Origin: Ixodes scapularis
Lineage: Eukaryota; Arthropoda; Arachnida; Ixodida; Ixodidae
Assembly: GCF_016920785.2 (NCBI RefSeq)
Contig: NW_024609846.1
Location: 109,172,831 to 109,236,830 of the forward strand
DNA: 64,000 nt
Direction: 5' to 3'
Shown: positions 32,190 through 43,096 of the stretch, piece by piece
Numbering within the stretch: the first letter of the stretch is position 1
How the letters are laid out: the number at the start of each line of letters is the position of its first letter
Notes under the pieces: generated by a model
What the model was told of the DNA's origin: nothing
The model's input: only the letters and a program-made list of their open reading frames with translations
The model's database searches: none
Translations under genes and position numbers: made by a program

Positions 32190-34155
32190 AGGGCCAGCTG
32201 TGTGTAGATTTTGTTGTGCCAAGTATGAGTTTCCAAAGGCAATTCGTTTGAGGCTTCAGACCGCAAGATGTCCAAGTTGCCTTCCGGACATTCGACCTGC
32301 TGAAGCATCAGTCAAATTAGCAAGATCGGAACCTGGAATGATGTGTCCCCTCAAGAAAGAGCCCTTCGGTAATAGGTGTGCGGGTAGAGCGTCGACCGTC
32401 CAAGAACGAAAGCGCAAACTCTGGAAGAGAAACTGTGGGTCATATCAACCAAGATACTTCTATATAAGCATTGGGTGACAGAATGACACCGGAGTACCAA
32501 AGGAAGCTTGGTGACGTGCTCTCACGAGCGATAAATTCTATTGCAACATCTTTGTCAGTCACGGAAAACAGATACTGCCAAGAAGCGTTCGGGCTTCTCA
32601 GTCCTGCAGGCGCACCGCCCTCCGAGCCCTCGTTATTCGGTTGACTACTCGAGGTGGAGTAAGCATAAGTGATGACAATGGTAGAAGACATAATCAACTC
32701 TGCACTTGGTGTCACTATACTCACGGACGGATGGACGAACGTACGAGGGGAAAGCATGTTGAACTTCGCGGTGGCCACGCCAAAGTCCATTTTTTACAAC
32801 GCCGTAAATTCGGCAGTTCACAGGCACACCGGATAAGACATCGCAAGAGAACCTTCGAACGTTATAGAAAAGCTTGGAATAAAAAAGGTTTTTGCGCTTG
32901 TTACTGGCGAGGCAAGCAACAAGAAGGCCGGATGAACGATCGTAAGACAACACTTTCTGCGGATCACTACATTGGAATGCTGTGCTCATGGACTAAACTT
33001 GCTGTTATCGGACTTGTTGAAGTTGGTGACGTTGCAGGAAATCATAAGAACTCCAATTCGTAATCAAGTGCTTTAAGACTGTCACGCGGTTGCCGTCCAC
33101 TTTGCAAAGACGCAAGAAGAGTGCTATGCTGGAAATCAAGCAACACCTAAGTTACCAGCTGGAACTCGCTAGGTGGGTATCATGATGCCCCTGGAGCAGG
33201 GGGCGTTACTAGGGTAAGCGGCGACGAGGGCGGTGTCCCGCCGCACCCCGCTCCCCCCACTCCCCTTTTACTGCCCAGCTGCTCCAAACTGAGCGCTGCA
33301 CCAGGGGCGGTCCTCCTCCCTCCCCCTTGTGACTCCACTGCACTGGAGTGTCTTTTGAAGAACGAAAAATCTTTACAAAAAAGGCTGTCAGCACTGCTCT
33401 TCAAGTGAGTAGAATATTGAGAACCACCGTGTCAGACGAAGATTACTTTTGGCGAGAGGTGCAGAGGGCTCTCCGCGTGTTGGAGCCAGTTCATTGCGGT
33501 ATTTTCGAGGCTGATTCAGACAATGCTTTTCTGAGAAATGTTCATGAACTACTCTTGAAACTAATAAGAGAGGTTAAAGAGGCCCTTGCAGACTTTGACT
33601 TGGTAACCAACAAAATGAAAAGAACAGGAGATCGTGCTTCAGCGACGCAACTTGATTTGTCGTCCAGCGCACGCCGCCGCAAATCTGCTTGACCCAAAGT
33701 ACAGATGAATGTGCTTGAGGAAATAAGATATATTCTATGCTATGGATTACATCAAAGAAGTGGCAGGGAGGTTACGTCTTGATGCAAGAAAAGTTCTGTC
33801 CAATCTCCCTAAACACGGAACCCCGTCAAGTGCGTGGTCAAGGAAGGAACTAGACTTCGGCCAACGTAACCTCTCATTTACGTGGTGGAAAAAATTGTGT
33901 GCGTCTGAGCTCCTTACACCCATTGACTGTCGCCTACTTCAAGTTCCACCAACCTCCGCTGTGTGCGAACGAAACCGGCTGAAGTTTGGCACTGTCCACA
34001 CCAAAAGTAGAAACAAACTGAAGGAACACAGAGTGCAGAAGTTGGTGTTCGTATATTCCAAACTCCATCTGAAGGGTGAAGAAACTAAACGCTGGAGAAG
34101 GGGACCAAGAGGGACAAAGGACAAACACAAATCTCCGAACACAGCTAGGTGACTG
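32190..34155 (+). pseudogene. hAT transposase remnant (BED finger, DUF659, dimerisation domain)
   Basis: At about 32200-32270 a CRFCCAKYEF block with downstream C-x2-C resembles a BED-type finger. At 32705-32830 one frame reads GVTILTDGWTNVRGESMLNF, then VATPKSIFYNAV, the DUF659 signature. Near 32970 CCAHGLNLLL-like residues follow, then KLPAGTR near 33150. The C-terminus at 33940-34070 gives VPPTSAVCER and NKLKEHRVQKLVFVYSKLHL, the hAT dimerisation domain. The parts lie in different frames with stops, and an insertion of about 150 bp cuts the middle. The protein would excise and insert DNA with 8-bp target duplications. Confidence 0.8.
33186..33336. repeat. GC-rich insertion inside the hAT remnant
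   Basis: The transposase reading (TRW... near 33170 and CLECLLKNEKSLQKRL near 33340-33390) is split by about 150 bp of GC-rich sequence beginning CCCCTGGAGCAGGGGGCG and ending GACTCCACTGC. The bases TGC occur at both joints. The family is unknown. Confidence 0.5.
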
Positions 34156-34382
34156 CTGCGCGGCTGACAAAATCTGCCTGGTCCCAGTATCACCCAGCAC
34201 CCATTACCTCTAACTTCGAAGTGATCTCGGCGCTTTGAGACGCTCTGCCAAATCAGACCATCCTGTAATTCAGAGTTTTTTACTGCAGCAACGAGGCTGG
34301 TCGTAATCATAAAGCTTTTTTCAAAGTGGCAGACAGCCGGCTTGCCCCCTACAAGGACCAAGAGGTGATCTGTGCGGGATTT

Positions 34383-35280
34383 TTATATGGCATGCAACTG
34401 GAACAGAGCAAGTACTTCATAACATTTACTGTCGGGGCCAGTGCCGAATTCAAGAAATTTTGAACTGTGCCAGTCCATGTACAGATCCATCTGCAGTTTA
34501 GAGCGTAAGTCTGCCCAGAGCAGTTCTGCGTTTGGGCAAAAAATTAATACATGCTGGAGAGTCTCCGGCGTTCGACACAGTGCGCAGTTCAAATTCCACG
34601 AAACAAAAAATAATTTTTTCTCCCGCTACGTCTTCAATGGTAGTACCTCGGTGTGAAAGCCAATAAAAAAGTCCAATGCGTCCTTTTCGGACGGGATAAT
34701 TCCGGAGGCGCGTAAAGACTATAGATTCCTCACTGGTCTCTTTGAAGGAGTGATGAAGTGGGGGTGGAAAGGGACGTGTCTATAGTGTCCCAATATAGCG
34801 CTTTTCTTTTCACTTTGCTCAGGTATTGCTGAGAGAAGCGCACTTCAAAACATTTAATGGCAACAGCGGTTTCTTTATAAAACTTCAAGACTGCACCTGA
34901 CGTCGCTTCTTCTAGGGTTACAACAAACGAAGGGGCTAGAATCCGTCCGTCAAGTTTTACCAGTGATCGCACTATGACTGAGTTGCGCTGGTCACGAAAA
35001 AATTAAAACCTTTGAACTTTCAGCCTGATCTCAAGATGCATGACTCCGAAACTTTCTTTGGCTTGACCGTTAAATATGTTTGCGTGTCTGATGCGCTAAA
35101 ATCTAGAATTCCAAACGATGTAGCACAATAACGATGCGTTTTATGAACTTCACTCGCATGGCACGGCAACACCTGAGCTGCATACTGTACGGTAGAGAAA
35201 ACAAAGGAGTTGCAAACAAAGGCGCGGTTTAGCATAAAAAGGTTTCTGCCGCGCCAGTCCAGCACTTTGGCGCTCAAACT
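34383..35280 (-). pseudogene. non-LTR retrotransposon fragment, RT tail and zinc finger
   Basis: Minus-strand frames in order give KVLDWRGRNLFMLNRAFV and YAAQVLP (35270-35160), the region after the RT palm of many LINEs. RSLVKLDGR and a Trp-rich stretch follow. At 34590-34490 the sequence is CALCRTPETLQHVLIFCP, then LLW, a C-x2-C-x7-H-x4-C finger of the RVT type. The fragment is frameshifted and truncated at both ends. It differs from the LINE at 35480, whose C-terminal finger is CPGCGSDH. Confidence 0.7.
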
Positions 35281-35712
35281 GTTGAGATGAACTCCTCCCT
35301 CGCTAGTCCTTAGGCAGTAAGGTTCTAGGCTAGCACCGCTGTAGTTTTGGATACTTGAGCTCTAGGTAATAGTTTTAAAGCGTAGTACCCCTGTTGGGAA
35401 GTGAGCGCCACGTATGTTATTCGCTCCTCCGATTCAGCGCTACTTAGCTCCTTCATTTCGTCACCCGGGATTCACAATCAACAACAAATGATTGCTTTGT
35501 CGTCAGGACCACGGAATATCTACATATGAGCAAGTAGGTCCTCCCAAAATTTTATTTTCGGCCCTTTGAAAATCCGAACCGGGACACACCCGCTAGGCCT
35601 AACCGAAGATAGGATTGCCCAAGTCTATGCGGCGGGCCGCTCAGCCTAACCACGCCTAGGGTCAGCAACTTCAGGTCCCGTCCTGCCCTCGACGGACCCT
35701 GCGCCGCCCGAA

Positions 35713-37748
35713 ATGACCTCTCTATCGTCTTCGGATGAATGCAGCACCGACCCAGAAGAAAATTCCGGGTCCCAAACCCCTTCTAAGACGACATGCGTCG
35801 CCCAACCCATGGAACATGACTCGGCCCCGCAAAGCTCAGGTGATTACACAAGGACCGACGTAGTCAACCGACGGGTAAAGAAGCAGAAACGTATCGCGGA
35901 ACCTGCCGCGGCCACCGCCCATGCCCTGGAACAACAATCCCAACCCCCCAAACCGACTGGGAGGCCCGGACGAGCCGGCAAGACCCATCCAACACAGCGG
36001 CTGCCGCCGCTACCCGTGAATGACCACAAGGTCATTGTACGACCTAGGGACGGCCTCAATTTCACAGTATGGAGCGCCGAACAAGTCGCTATGGCCTTCA
36101 TAGACGCAGCCCAGCTCACTGCAGCGGAGATCGACACGGTCAAGATCCGAATACGCCGCGACCAGAATCTCGTCGTGGTCAGCACCCCTGAGCCAGAGGT
36201 AGCGGTCAGGGTGCAAGAGCTCCCGCTATCACAATCAACGGCCGCCAATACGAAATCCTTGCTTACATCGCTTTGCCAGATAATTCATGCCGGGGAGTGA
36301 TCATGGGTTTGGATTCAAGACCGACGTCCGAGATTCTTTCTACGAGAATACGAGCGCAGGGAGTCAAGGTCCTATGCACACGGATGATGGGCCAAACAAA
36401 CATGGCCATTATCAACTTTGAGGGACTGAAGGTTCCCTACTACGTGTACTTCAGGGGCGCCGAATACCGGTGCCTACCACACCGACCCCGAGAACAAATA
36501 TGCACTGCCTGCTTGGGCCTGGGACAAAAGTCAAAAGTCAAATTGGACGTTTGAGTGATTTATACAGCGTAAGGTTGGTCTGCCAGTAGGGGCGACACTG
36601 GTTTACACTGTAGGTAAGTGTAAACTTACCTACAGTGTTTACTAGCGCGGTGTCCCAGGTTGTTGAGTGGCCCCTGCTGTTGAGTGGCCCCTGCAAACAT
36701 CCACGCGGTGTCCCAGGTTTACACCTGGGACACCGCGTGGATGTTTGCCCACATCCCGAGGAGAACAAATGCTGCAGATGCGGCAAACCCGGAACTGCGG
36801 ACCAAGAGCACGACTGCAACGAAAAATGTGTCAACTGCGGTGGTTCGCATCCAGCCACCGACCCAAAGTGTCCGGCAAGACAGCAGGGGCCACTCAACAA
36901 GGCTCACGTTCGTCGCCAGCTAAACCGCCAACCTCCAGTACAACGCAGGCCTCTGACGGGACTGTTAGGACCGCGTCAGAAGCCATCTGCTGTGTCAACC
37001 AAGGTAGAGCACCCGCAACCCAGACCACGGCCGAGCCGCAACCCAATGGCGCGCGAGGAATTCCCGTCCATCACGGATCCCACACCTGCGGAAGCAGCTG
37101 CGATGGAACAAGGACCGGCGCCGAACCCTAAGAAGCGGAACCGAAATCCCCCTGAATCACCAGGTCAACCACCCGCCGTCCCGGCAGCTGAGCTCTTCGA
37201 TCCCAGCGAGCCCGCGAGTAAAGTAAGGTTGACGGAGCCACACCCCTTCAAACCCACACCTTCCCTCACACCGCCACCCTCCACACCCCCTGAACCCAGC
37301 CCCCCCATCAGAATGCGAGCTTACCACCCTAAAGGCACAAGCCACGTCAGACCAAACCCTAGAAAAGCTCAGAGAAGAATCCAACGCCAAGTTGAAGGCA
37401 CTCCAAGCCGAGATGATGGGTGAGCTTGACAGGCGAGTCTGTGAGCTGGCCAAGGTCATCCACAATGACGTACAAGCTCAGATGCGTAGCTTTGCGGAAG
37501 AAATCATCTCACAACAAGAGTCTCGCTTCCAGCAGATCATACAACCCCTCATCTAGCCCTTGATGAAGCAGGTGGCGGAACTCACAGTTTAGTTGCGCCA
37601 AATCGCGCAATCCAGAATCATGGTCCCCATTCCCAAAGAGTCCGTGGTCGCCATCACAAGCAACACCGCACCTACACCAACAACGGACAACGCGAAAATC
37701 CTGCCCAACCCCACGACCCAGGAGCCCCCTGGCACACCTCAGTTTTAA
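35713..37748 (+). pseudogene. LINE ORF1, gag-like protein with CCHC knuckles
   Basis: ORF1 starts at the ATG at 35713 with a Ser/Pro-rich N-terminus and a basic stretch (NRRVKKQKR). A central domain follows (MAFIDAAQLTAAEIDTVKI). A one-base frameshift near 36230 moves the reading to 36240-36530. The first zinc knuckle begins CTACLGLG near 36502 and would continue GHRVDVC, but is split by an insertion of about 200 bp. Two more knuckles follow: CCRCGKPG with H and C near 36775-36820, and CVNCGGSHPATDPKC near 36830-36875. A Pro-rich part ends with a second shift near 37310 into a coiled coil (LEKLREESNAKLKALQAEMM) that reaches the TAA at 37746, with two internal stops. ORF1 proteins bind the element RNA. 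Confidence 0.8.
36526..36722. repeat. insertion built of inverted local fragments
   Basis: The bases CCTGGGACA occur on both sides of the insert. The insert contains two inverted copies of downstream LINE sequence (36660-36679 and 36678-36694 are reverse complements of 36881-36900), and an inverted copy of 36723-36746 at 36695-36718 that makes a perfect 24-bp hairpin with a 4-base loop. A separate 15-bp hairpin (36605-36619 with 36624-36638) also has a 4-base loop. The first part (36530-36600) has no recognised source. Confidence 0.85.
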
Positions 37749-37749
37749 T

Positions 37750-39690
37750 ATGGCAAGTCAAAAACCGACAGCCCATTCATCATCAACCCTAACCCCGTCC
37801 GAGAAACACACAACAATCTGGCAATGGAATTGTAGAGGGTACAGGCGTAAGCGCGGCGCTCTCATGCATTACATCGGCACAAGAGACTTTGCACCAGATA
37901 TTATAGCACTACAAGAGCCAAACTGTCCTCCGAGCCTCTCTGGATATACAATGTTCATGCAAAAGAATAGCGGCCCGGAGGCTACACTGCACAGAGCGGC
38001 AACCCTCGTCGCAAAACACATCTCCGTCATAAACCATTCCTTCGAGCAGCATAGACATATACCCCACACATTACTCGAAATCCTACCCAAGAAAAAGACG
38101 CTCCCCAGCCTCTTCGTGCTCAACGTCTACAGCTCCCCAAGCGAGAAGGCCGATGACTTCAAAGCCCTCTTCCACGACGCGATCCAAGTTGTTCAGCCCC
38201 GAACAAACTCCCTAGTGATCGTGGGCGACTTCAATGCGGCCCACCCGACCTGGGGATATGTGAAGGAGAACCCCAAGGGACGCAGGTTAGCACAAACCAT
38301 CGCCAACAATCACCTTACCATCATGACAGAACCGGAACACCCCACAAGAATAGGCAACAGCGTTAGTCGCGACACGTGCCCAGACTTAACTATAGTCCGC
38401 ACGCAGACCTCGTGTAGCTGGTCCAACCTGGAAGAAACGCTGGGAAGTGACCACTACATCCTGGAGACCGAGGTGTGCGATGGAGGCCGTAGAACACGAA
38501 AGCTTCGACCCGCTCGACTCACGAACTGGGACCAGTTCAGACAGCAGCGAGGGGGCACCGAGAGTGGAGACATTATCTCCATCCAGGAGTGGACCCAACG
38601 GCTCCATGAAGACATTGATCGAGCAACCAAGAAAGTCAATACTACCATCGACACCCCAGCGATAGACCCCCATCTCCTCCACATGTGGGACGCCCGGCGA
38701 GGACTCACCAAGCGATGGAAGACGCTGAGATTCAACCGCAAGCTGCGACTGCGCATCGCCGAGCTCAACCAAAAGGCGGAAGACTACGCAACCACCTTGG
38801 CGGAAAGCAATTGGAACCAACTATGCCACGGGCTGCGTGGTACGCTTGGGACCGCTAAGACTTGGGCAATCCTCCGATCCTTGCTGGACCCATCGCACTC
38901 CAAGACCGAGACATCCAAGGCCGTGACCAAACTTCTGCACGGACTGCAGCGGGACGGACCCTCTATCGTGAAGGAACTAGAATCCCGATACCTCGCAGCC
39001 GGCCCACGCCCCGACTATGCAGAGTACTCCTACACGGAAGAGCCGAGCCAGCTAGACGCGGACTTCACCGAATCGGAGATACAAGCTGTCCTCACCAAGC
39101 TTACGCGCACCACAACCCCGGGGAAAGACGGAGTCACATACAAAATGCTGCACAACCTCGACGACGCTTCCATTACGGCGCTCACCCGATATTTCAACGA
39201 GGTCTGGAGGACAGGAAGAATCCCGGAGGAATGGAAACACGCGGACATTACACTTATCCCTAAGCCTGGCAAGCCACTGGGACTTCAAAACCTACGACCC
39301 ATTTCGCTTACGTCTTGTGAGGGGAAGCTCATGGAGCACATCGTCTTGTCACAACTCCAACCGTATCTTGAGGAACAAGAGTACTTTGCGGACACCATGT
39401 ATGGATTCCGACCACGCCTCTCCACGCAAGATGTCCTCCTCCAACTAAAGGAAGAGGTCCTGGACTTTCAAAGCCAAGCCCAGGCGAGGGTGGTGCTAGC
39501 CATCGACCTCAACGGGGCTTTCGATAATGTCTCGCACGATGTTATTCTACGCAACCTCACCGAGACCCACTGCGGTACAAGGGCATACGACTATGTGCTA
39601 TCCTTTCTTATGGATCGAACCGCCACCCTGGGGATTGGTGACATCCGCTCGGACCCTATTCGTCTAACAGGACGAGGGACACCTCAGTGA
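37750..39690 (+). CDS. LINE ORF2, endonuclease and N-terminal reverse transcriptase
   Basis: An unbroken frame of 646 codons starts at the ATG one base after the ORF1 stop. Residues 20-250 form an APE-type endonuclease: IWQWNCRGYRRKRG, IIALQEPN with the catalytic Glu, VIVGDFNAAHPTWG and GSDHYILE with the catalytic Asp-His. RT begins near residue 430: TTTPGKDGVTYKML, IPEEWKHADITLIPKPGKP, NLRPISLTSCEGKLMEHIV, TMYGFRPRLSTQDVLLQL and VVLAIDLNGAFDNVSHDVIL with the first catalytic Asp. It ends at a TGA in the GTPQG block, where a Gly codon is expected and a single G-to-T change explains the stop. Without the stop the frame would continue with SVVSPLLFN. Confidence 0.85.
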   Translation: MASQKPTAHSSSTLTPSEKHTTIWQWNCRGYRRKRGALMHYIGTRDFAPDIIALQEPNCPPSLSGYTMFMQKNSGPEATLHRAATLVAKHISVINHSFEQHRHIPHTLLEILPKKKTLPSLFVLNVYSSPSEKADDFKALFHDAIQVVQPRTNSLVIVGDFNAAHPTWGYVKENPKGRRLAQTIANNHLTIMTEPEHPTRIGNSVSRDTCPDLTIVRTQTSCSWSNLEETLGSDHYILETEVCDGGRRTRKLRPARLTNWDQFRQQRGGTESGDIISIQEWTQRLHEDIDRATKKVNTTIDTPAIDPHLLHMWDARRGLTKRWKTLRFNRKLRLRIAELNQKAEDYATTLAESNWNQLCHGLRGTLGTAKTWAILRSLLDPSHSKTETSKAVTKLLHGLQRDGPSIVKELESRYLAAGPRPDYAEYSYTEEPSQLDADFTESEIQAVLTKLTRTTTPGKDGVTYKMLHNLDDASITALTRYFNEVWRTGRIPEEWKHADITLIPKPGKPLGLQNLRPISLTSCEGKLMEHIVLSQLQPYLEEQEYFADTMYGFRPRLSTQDVLLQLKEEVLDFQSQAQARVVLAIDLNGAFDNVSHDVILRNLTETHCGTRAYDYVLSFLMDRTATLGIGDIRSDPIRLTGRGTPQ

Positions 39691-40175
39691 TCAGTTGTAT
39701 CGCCCTTGCTGTTCAACGTGGCAATGGCAAGCCTCCCGCACAAACTCAACAAAATCCCGCACTTGCGACACGCCCTCTACGCCGACGATATCACGGTGTG
39801 GACAACCACAGGGTCGGAGGGAGAAATCCAGGACAGACTGCAAGAAGCAGTCAACGTCACCCAAGACTACGCGGGAGCGGCAGGGCTAACCTGCGCAAGT
39901 GAAAAATCCGAGCTCCTGGTGATTCGAAAACGCTCAGTACTGAACAAACACGCGCAAACCATCGACCTTACGCTAGGAAATACACCCATACCCCGGGTAG
40001 AGCGCCGACAAATCCTTGGCATGCACCTCCAAAACCACGGCGGAGCACGACACACCGTGGAGCTCCTGCGCAGACAAGCCAACCAAATATCCCACCTCAT
40101 CCGACGGGTGTCTAATCGGAAAGGGGGCTCAGTGAACAGGATACGCTGCGAATCTATGAAGCCCTCATTGTGAGC
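39691..40175 (+). pseudogene. LINE ORF2, C-terminal reverse transcriptase after the nonsense codon
   Basis: The same frame continues directly after the TGA with SVVSPLLFN and HALYADDITVW at about 39763-39795, so the YADD active site is intact, unlike the other reverse transcriptases in this window. The thumb follows (EKSELLVIRKRS, IPRVERRQILGMHLQ). The frame shifts by one base in a G run near 40128, where LSEQDTLRIYEALIVSRF continues in the next frame. Confidence 0.85.
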
Positions 40176-41484
40176 CGGTTCACATATCATGTGCCCTTCC
40201 ACAACTTCACCATCACCGAAATGGAGTGGCTAAACACCTCGCTCCGCAAGGCGATCAAGACAGTCCTTGGTCTACCAATAAGTACGTCAACGAAGCGACT
40301 CCTGATGCTGGGGGTCCACAACACGGTGGAAGAGCTAATCGAAGCGCAAAGAACAGGACAGCTCACACGCCTCAGCGCCACACGAACGGGCCGAGCATCG
40401 CTTCGCAGACTTGGCTACACCAATCTCACGCAGGAAGAACCAGCCGCCCCAGTGCGCCTGAAACCGGATATCCTGTACCGCGTACAAGCGGCACCTATCC
40501 CTAAGAACATGCACCCAGACCTCCACAAAGGGCGGAGAGAGGCCAGGATCCGGGCCTTAGAGAAAGTCTACGGCCCAGACCCACAAACACGGTACACAGA
40601 TGCTGCCCTCCACAGGGAAAGAGCTGGAGCAGCAACCATCGCAGTGACAGACAGAGACGGCACCTGCCACAGCACGGGCTCCATCTCAAACATAGCATTA
40701 ATCCAGGAAGCGGAGGAGATGGCCATAGCGCTGGCCATCTCACACGCAATCCCACGCAGAGAGACCACCGACCTCAAGCATAAGATAATTATCGTCACCG
40801 ACTCGCAAGCAGCGTGCAGAGCGTTTGCAAGTAAAGGTGTGCTGTCCGTGGGTAAAGGGTAACACCCTTTACCCATGGACAGCACACCTCATCAACGCCA
40901 TAAGCACCGAATGGTTACAAATACCGGTCATCCGGATCATCTGGACCCCTACACATCTGGGCTTATCCGGCAACGAAAGTGCTCACGCACTAGCCCGAGC
41001 GGTAGCGACAAACGGGGCTTTGTCGGATGGGATCAGAATACAGCGGGACCCAGAGCCAAACACACCCGCGGACTCCCAGTCCCTCCGCACTCCAACCGAT
41101 ACACATCTTGACACCTACCACCTGGTAACAGAATACTACCGAACAACGCGCCGGGTCCTGCCCCCTCCGCATCGGGCGCTATCCCGGGCAGAGGCAGCGG
41201 ACTGGCGACAACTTCAAACGTTTACGTTCCCTAACCTCCACCAGCGACATCGCTGGTTCCCCAACCGGTACCCAGGCACCTGTCCGGGATGTGGTAGCGA
41301 TCACCCTAACCTGTACCACTCCATCTGGGAATGCCGTCACCCCCTCGGTGAGGGTTTCACACCCATTCCTTCCCCCACATTTTCCTCCTGGGAGGCGGCA
41401 ATTTCCGGCACAGAGCTCGATGACCAGCAGCGACTGGTTGAGCGAGCCCGCCGAATCTGGGCGGCCAACGGAGCCCTGGACTAA
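40176..41484 (+). pseudogene. LINE ORF2, thumb, RNase H and C-terminal zinc finger
   Basis: The frame begins in the RT thumb (FTYHVPFHNFTITEMEW) and reaches RNase H at about 40570-41010, with TDAALHRERAGAATIAV (first Asp), EEMAIALAISHAI (Glu), IIIVTDSQAACRAFASKG (Asp) and IIWTPTHLGLSGNESAHALA (His and last Asp). Between the third and fourth blocks a palindromic insertion at 40835-40889 breaks the frame. Past RNase H, a C-terminal finger CPGCGSDHPNLYHSIWEC lies at about 41281-41333. The ORF ends at 41482-41484. RNase H would remove the RNA template during second-strand synthesis. Confidence 0.85.
40835..40889. repeat. 26-bp palindrome with a 3-base loop, inside RNase H
   Basis: Left arm 40835-40860 and right arm 40864-40889 are reverse complements with one mismatch; the loop is AAC. 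It interrupts the RNase H frame between TDSQAACRAFASKG and YPWTAHLINAIS, so it was probably created after insertion or during reverse transcription. Confidence 0.9.
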
Positions 41485-41556
41485 GGGCACCGACCAGAGA
41501 CCGCAAGGTCCTTTCACTTTATCAATTAATAAAGTTTACGATGATGATGATGATGA
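41485..41556 (+). other. LINE 3' UTR and GAT-repeat tail
   Basis: A short UTR carries AATAAA near 41528 and ends with about five GAT repeats from 41540. Simple repeat tails replace poly(A) in several non-LTR groups. Confidence 0.85.
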
Positions 41557-41639
41557 CCCCTGTTGGAAAATCTCGATGATGGAAAGATGATGTAAAAACC
41601 TCATACAAGCGGTAACCGTAATATGGGACATCCTATCCC

Positions 41640-42080
41640 TACTAAACAAACCTGTACAAATGTGTACCGGCCTATACCGGTTCACACCGGAGTCCTGTTT
41701 TCTCATATCGGTAACCGGTAGCTCTGTACCGGCGACCTGTAGCCACGTACTGGCGAAGCCGATACGCCGTACCGGCTGCCCATACCATGTACAGGCGGCC
41801 GGTAAACACGTACGGTCACAGCCGCTAGGCCACACCGGTAACCGGTAACCACGCACCGGCGAAGCCGATACGCCGTACCGGTTGCCCATATCATGTACAG
41901 GCGGCGAGTGAACACGTACAGGCGAAGCCGGTACGCCACACTGGAGGGCCGTAATAACGTACCGGTGGTCAGTAATCGATGCGCGGCTAACAACAACCAC
42001 GTATCGGAGCGACCGGTAACGCCTTACCGGCGCCGAAAACTTAAACCGGCGGTCGGTAACCTTGTACAGGCTCTACCGGT
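41640..42080. repeat. ACCGGT-rich minisatellite
   Basis: ACCGG(T) motifs recur every 15-30 bases. A block beginning CCACGTACTGGCGAAGCCGA at 41743 recurs with changes at 41849, giving a period of about 106 bp; further cores with GTACAGGCGG and GCGAAGCCG follow. The core palindrome is ACCGGT. Confidence 0.75.
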
Positions 42081-42086
42081 ATACAC

Positions 42087-42300
42087 AATAGACCGATCTC
42101 ACTAAGCGTTGGGCGCATGCGTAAAGCCGCCATAACTTTAGAGGAGGCAGACGGCCGTGCACGCGAGGGCTCGTGCCTTCTCGTGCTCTGCACGCGAAGA
42201 GTTCCAGCGAGGTTGTCGCACGTGCCCAAAGAGTTAAAGTTCCCTCACTGCATTGAGGCAGCGGTGGCGTAGTCAAACTGGCTGGTGAGATCGGTCTATT
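42087..42300. mobile_element. MITE with 16-bp perfect terminal inverted repeats
   Basis: AATAGACCGATCTCAC at 42087-42102 is the exact reverse complement of 42285-42300. The 214-bp interior has GC-rich, partly palindromic sequence (CACGCGAGGGCTCGTG) and no long ORF. It abuts the ACCGGT minisatellite. Target duplication was not clear. Confidence 0.75.
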
Positions 42301-42894
42301 TAACGCGACCAGAAATTATCAGACCTCGACGGGAACGCGCTCACCGCGAAACTAAACTGTGATATTTTTTTCAATAAAGAATTTTAATTAGAAAATCACA
42401 TATTAGGTCATTTTAGTTTAACAGTTTCGGCTATCAAACTCAACCATTTTATGACATGCATATTTAAAGTCATAAAATGAGAAAACCAAATCCATGGGAA
42501 GCGAGGCCGAGATAAACGAGAGTTTGCTTGATAGCTTTGAGCCCTGTACCGCGGTACTTTCGGTTTCGGTTTAATGACGTCGGATTGGATTGAATTTCGT
42601 AGCTGCAAGCCAGAGTGCAGAAAAACAACCAACGACGGACAAACAATGTTTTTCTTAACAATAAATAAACTTAACATGGTATGTTTCTATGCTTCTAAAT
42701 GTTCTAAAACTATTTTGATTTATATTAGTATTGATATAAACTAAGGCAGATTATTTATTTAATCCAACCCAATCCTTACATACCAGCGCCGCTGACCAGC
42801 CGGCCAGTGCCAGCCAGTGCTGTGAACCAAAGCCGCATCGACGTTATGGCTACCTCGATCGGTGTGTATCGGTGTCGGTATGTACTAAGCGTAG
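42301..42894. other. no gene recognised
   Basis: AT-rich sequence with short minus-strand frames. No repeats or motifs were recognised. Confidence 0.4.
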
Positions 42895-43037
42895 GTGATT
42901 TATATTGATTGCGCGAAGGCAATAGTCAGCGTGGTGAACCGTACCAAGAAGTTCAGACCGGCGAGCGTTGGCGACTTCGACCCCGACATGCCGAAAAGCG
43001 TCTACTGGGAGGCTGTTGGAGCGTGCGCCGGGCAATG
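42895..43037 (+). other. candidate internal exon, unknown gene
   Basis: An open frame of 47 codons lies between AG at 42893-42894 and a good donor (ATG|GTAAGT) at 43038. The peptide RTKKFRPASVGDFDPDMPKS is followed by VYWEAVGACAGQ, which looks like real protein composition, but I do not recognise it. The acceptor lacks a clear pyrimidine tract. It lies just outside the left arm of the inverted duplication and has no counterpart beyond the right arm. Confidence 0.3.
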
Positions 43038-43096
43038 GTAAGTTGTTTTCTACGCATCAGGGGCTCGAAGCACAACGTTTACTGCAAATCGTTAAT

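Larger units (their letters stand above)
35480..41556 (+). mobile_element. non-LTR retrotransposon with RNase H, nearly full length
   Basis: Two open reading frames (gag-like ORF1 and endonuclease-RT-RNase H ORF2) are separated by one base and followed by a short 3' UTR with AATAAA and a GAT-repeat tail. An RNase H domain after RT points to the I group of elements. The 5' boundary is uncertain; the UTR may begin around 35480-35560. Damage is light: three clear one-base frameshifts (near 36230, 37310 and 40130), nonsense codons at about 37555, 37590 and 39691, and two palindromic insertions. Confidence 0.85.

Noticed and set aside
38386..38820. Minus-strand frames opposite LINE ORF2
   Set aside because: Shadows of the real ORF2 frame; no independent motif.
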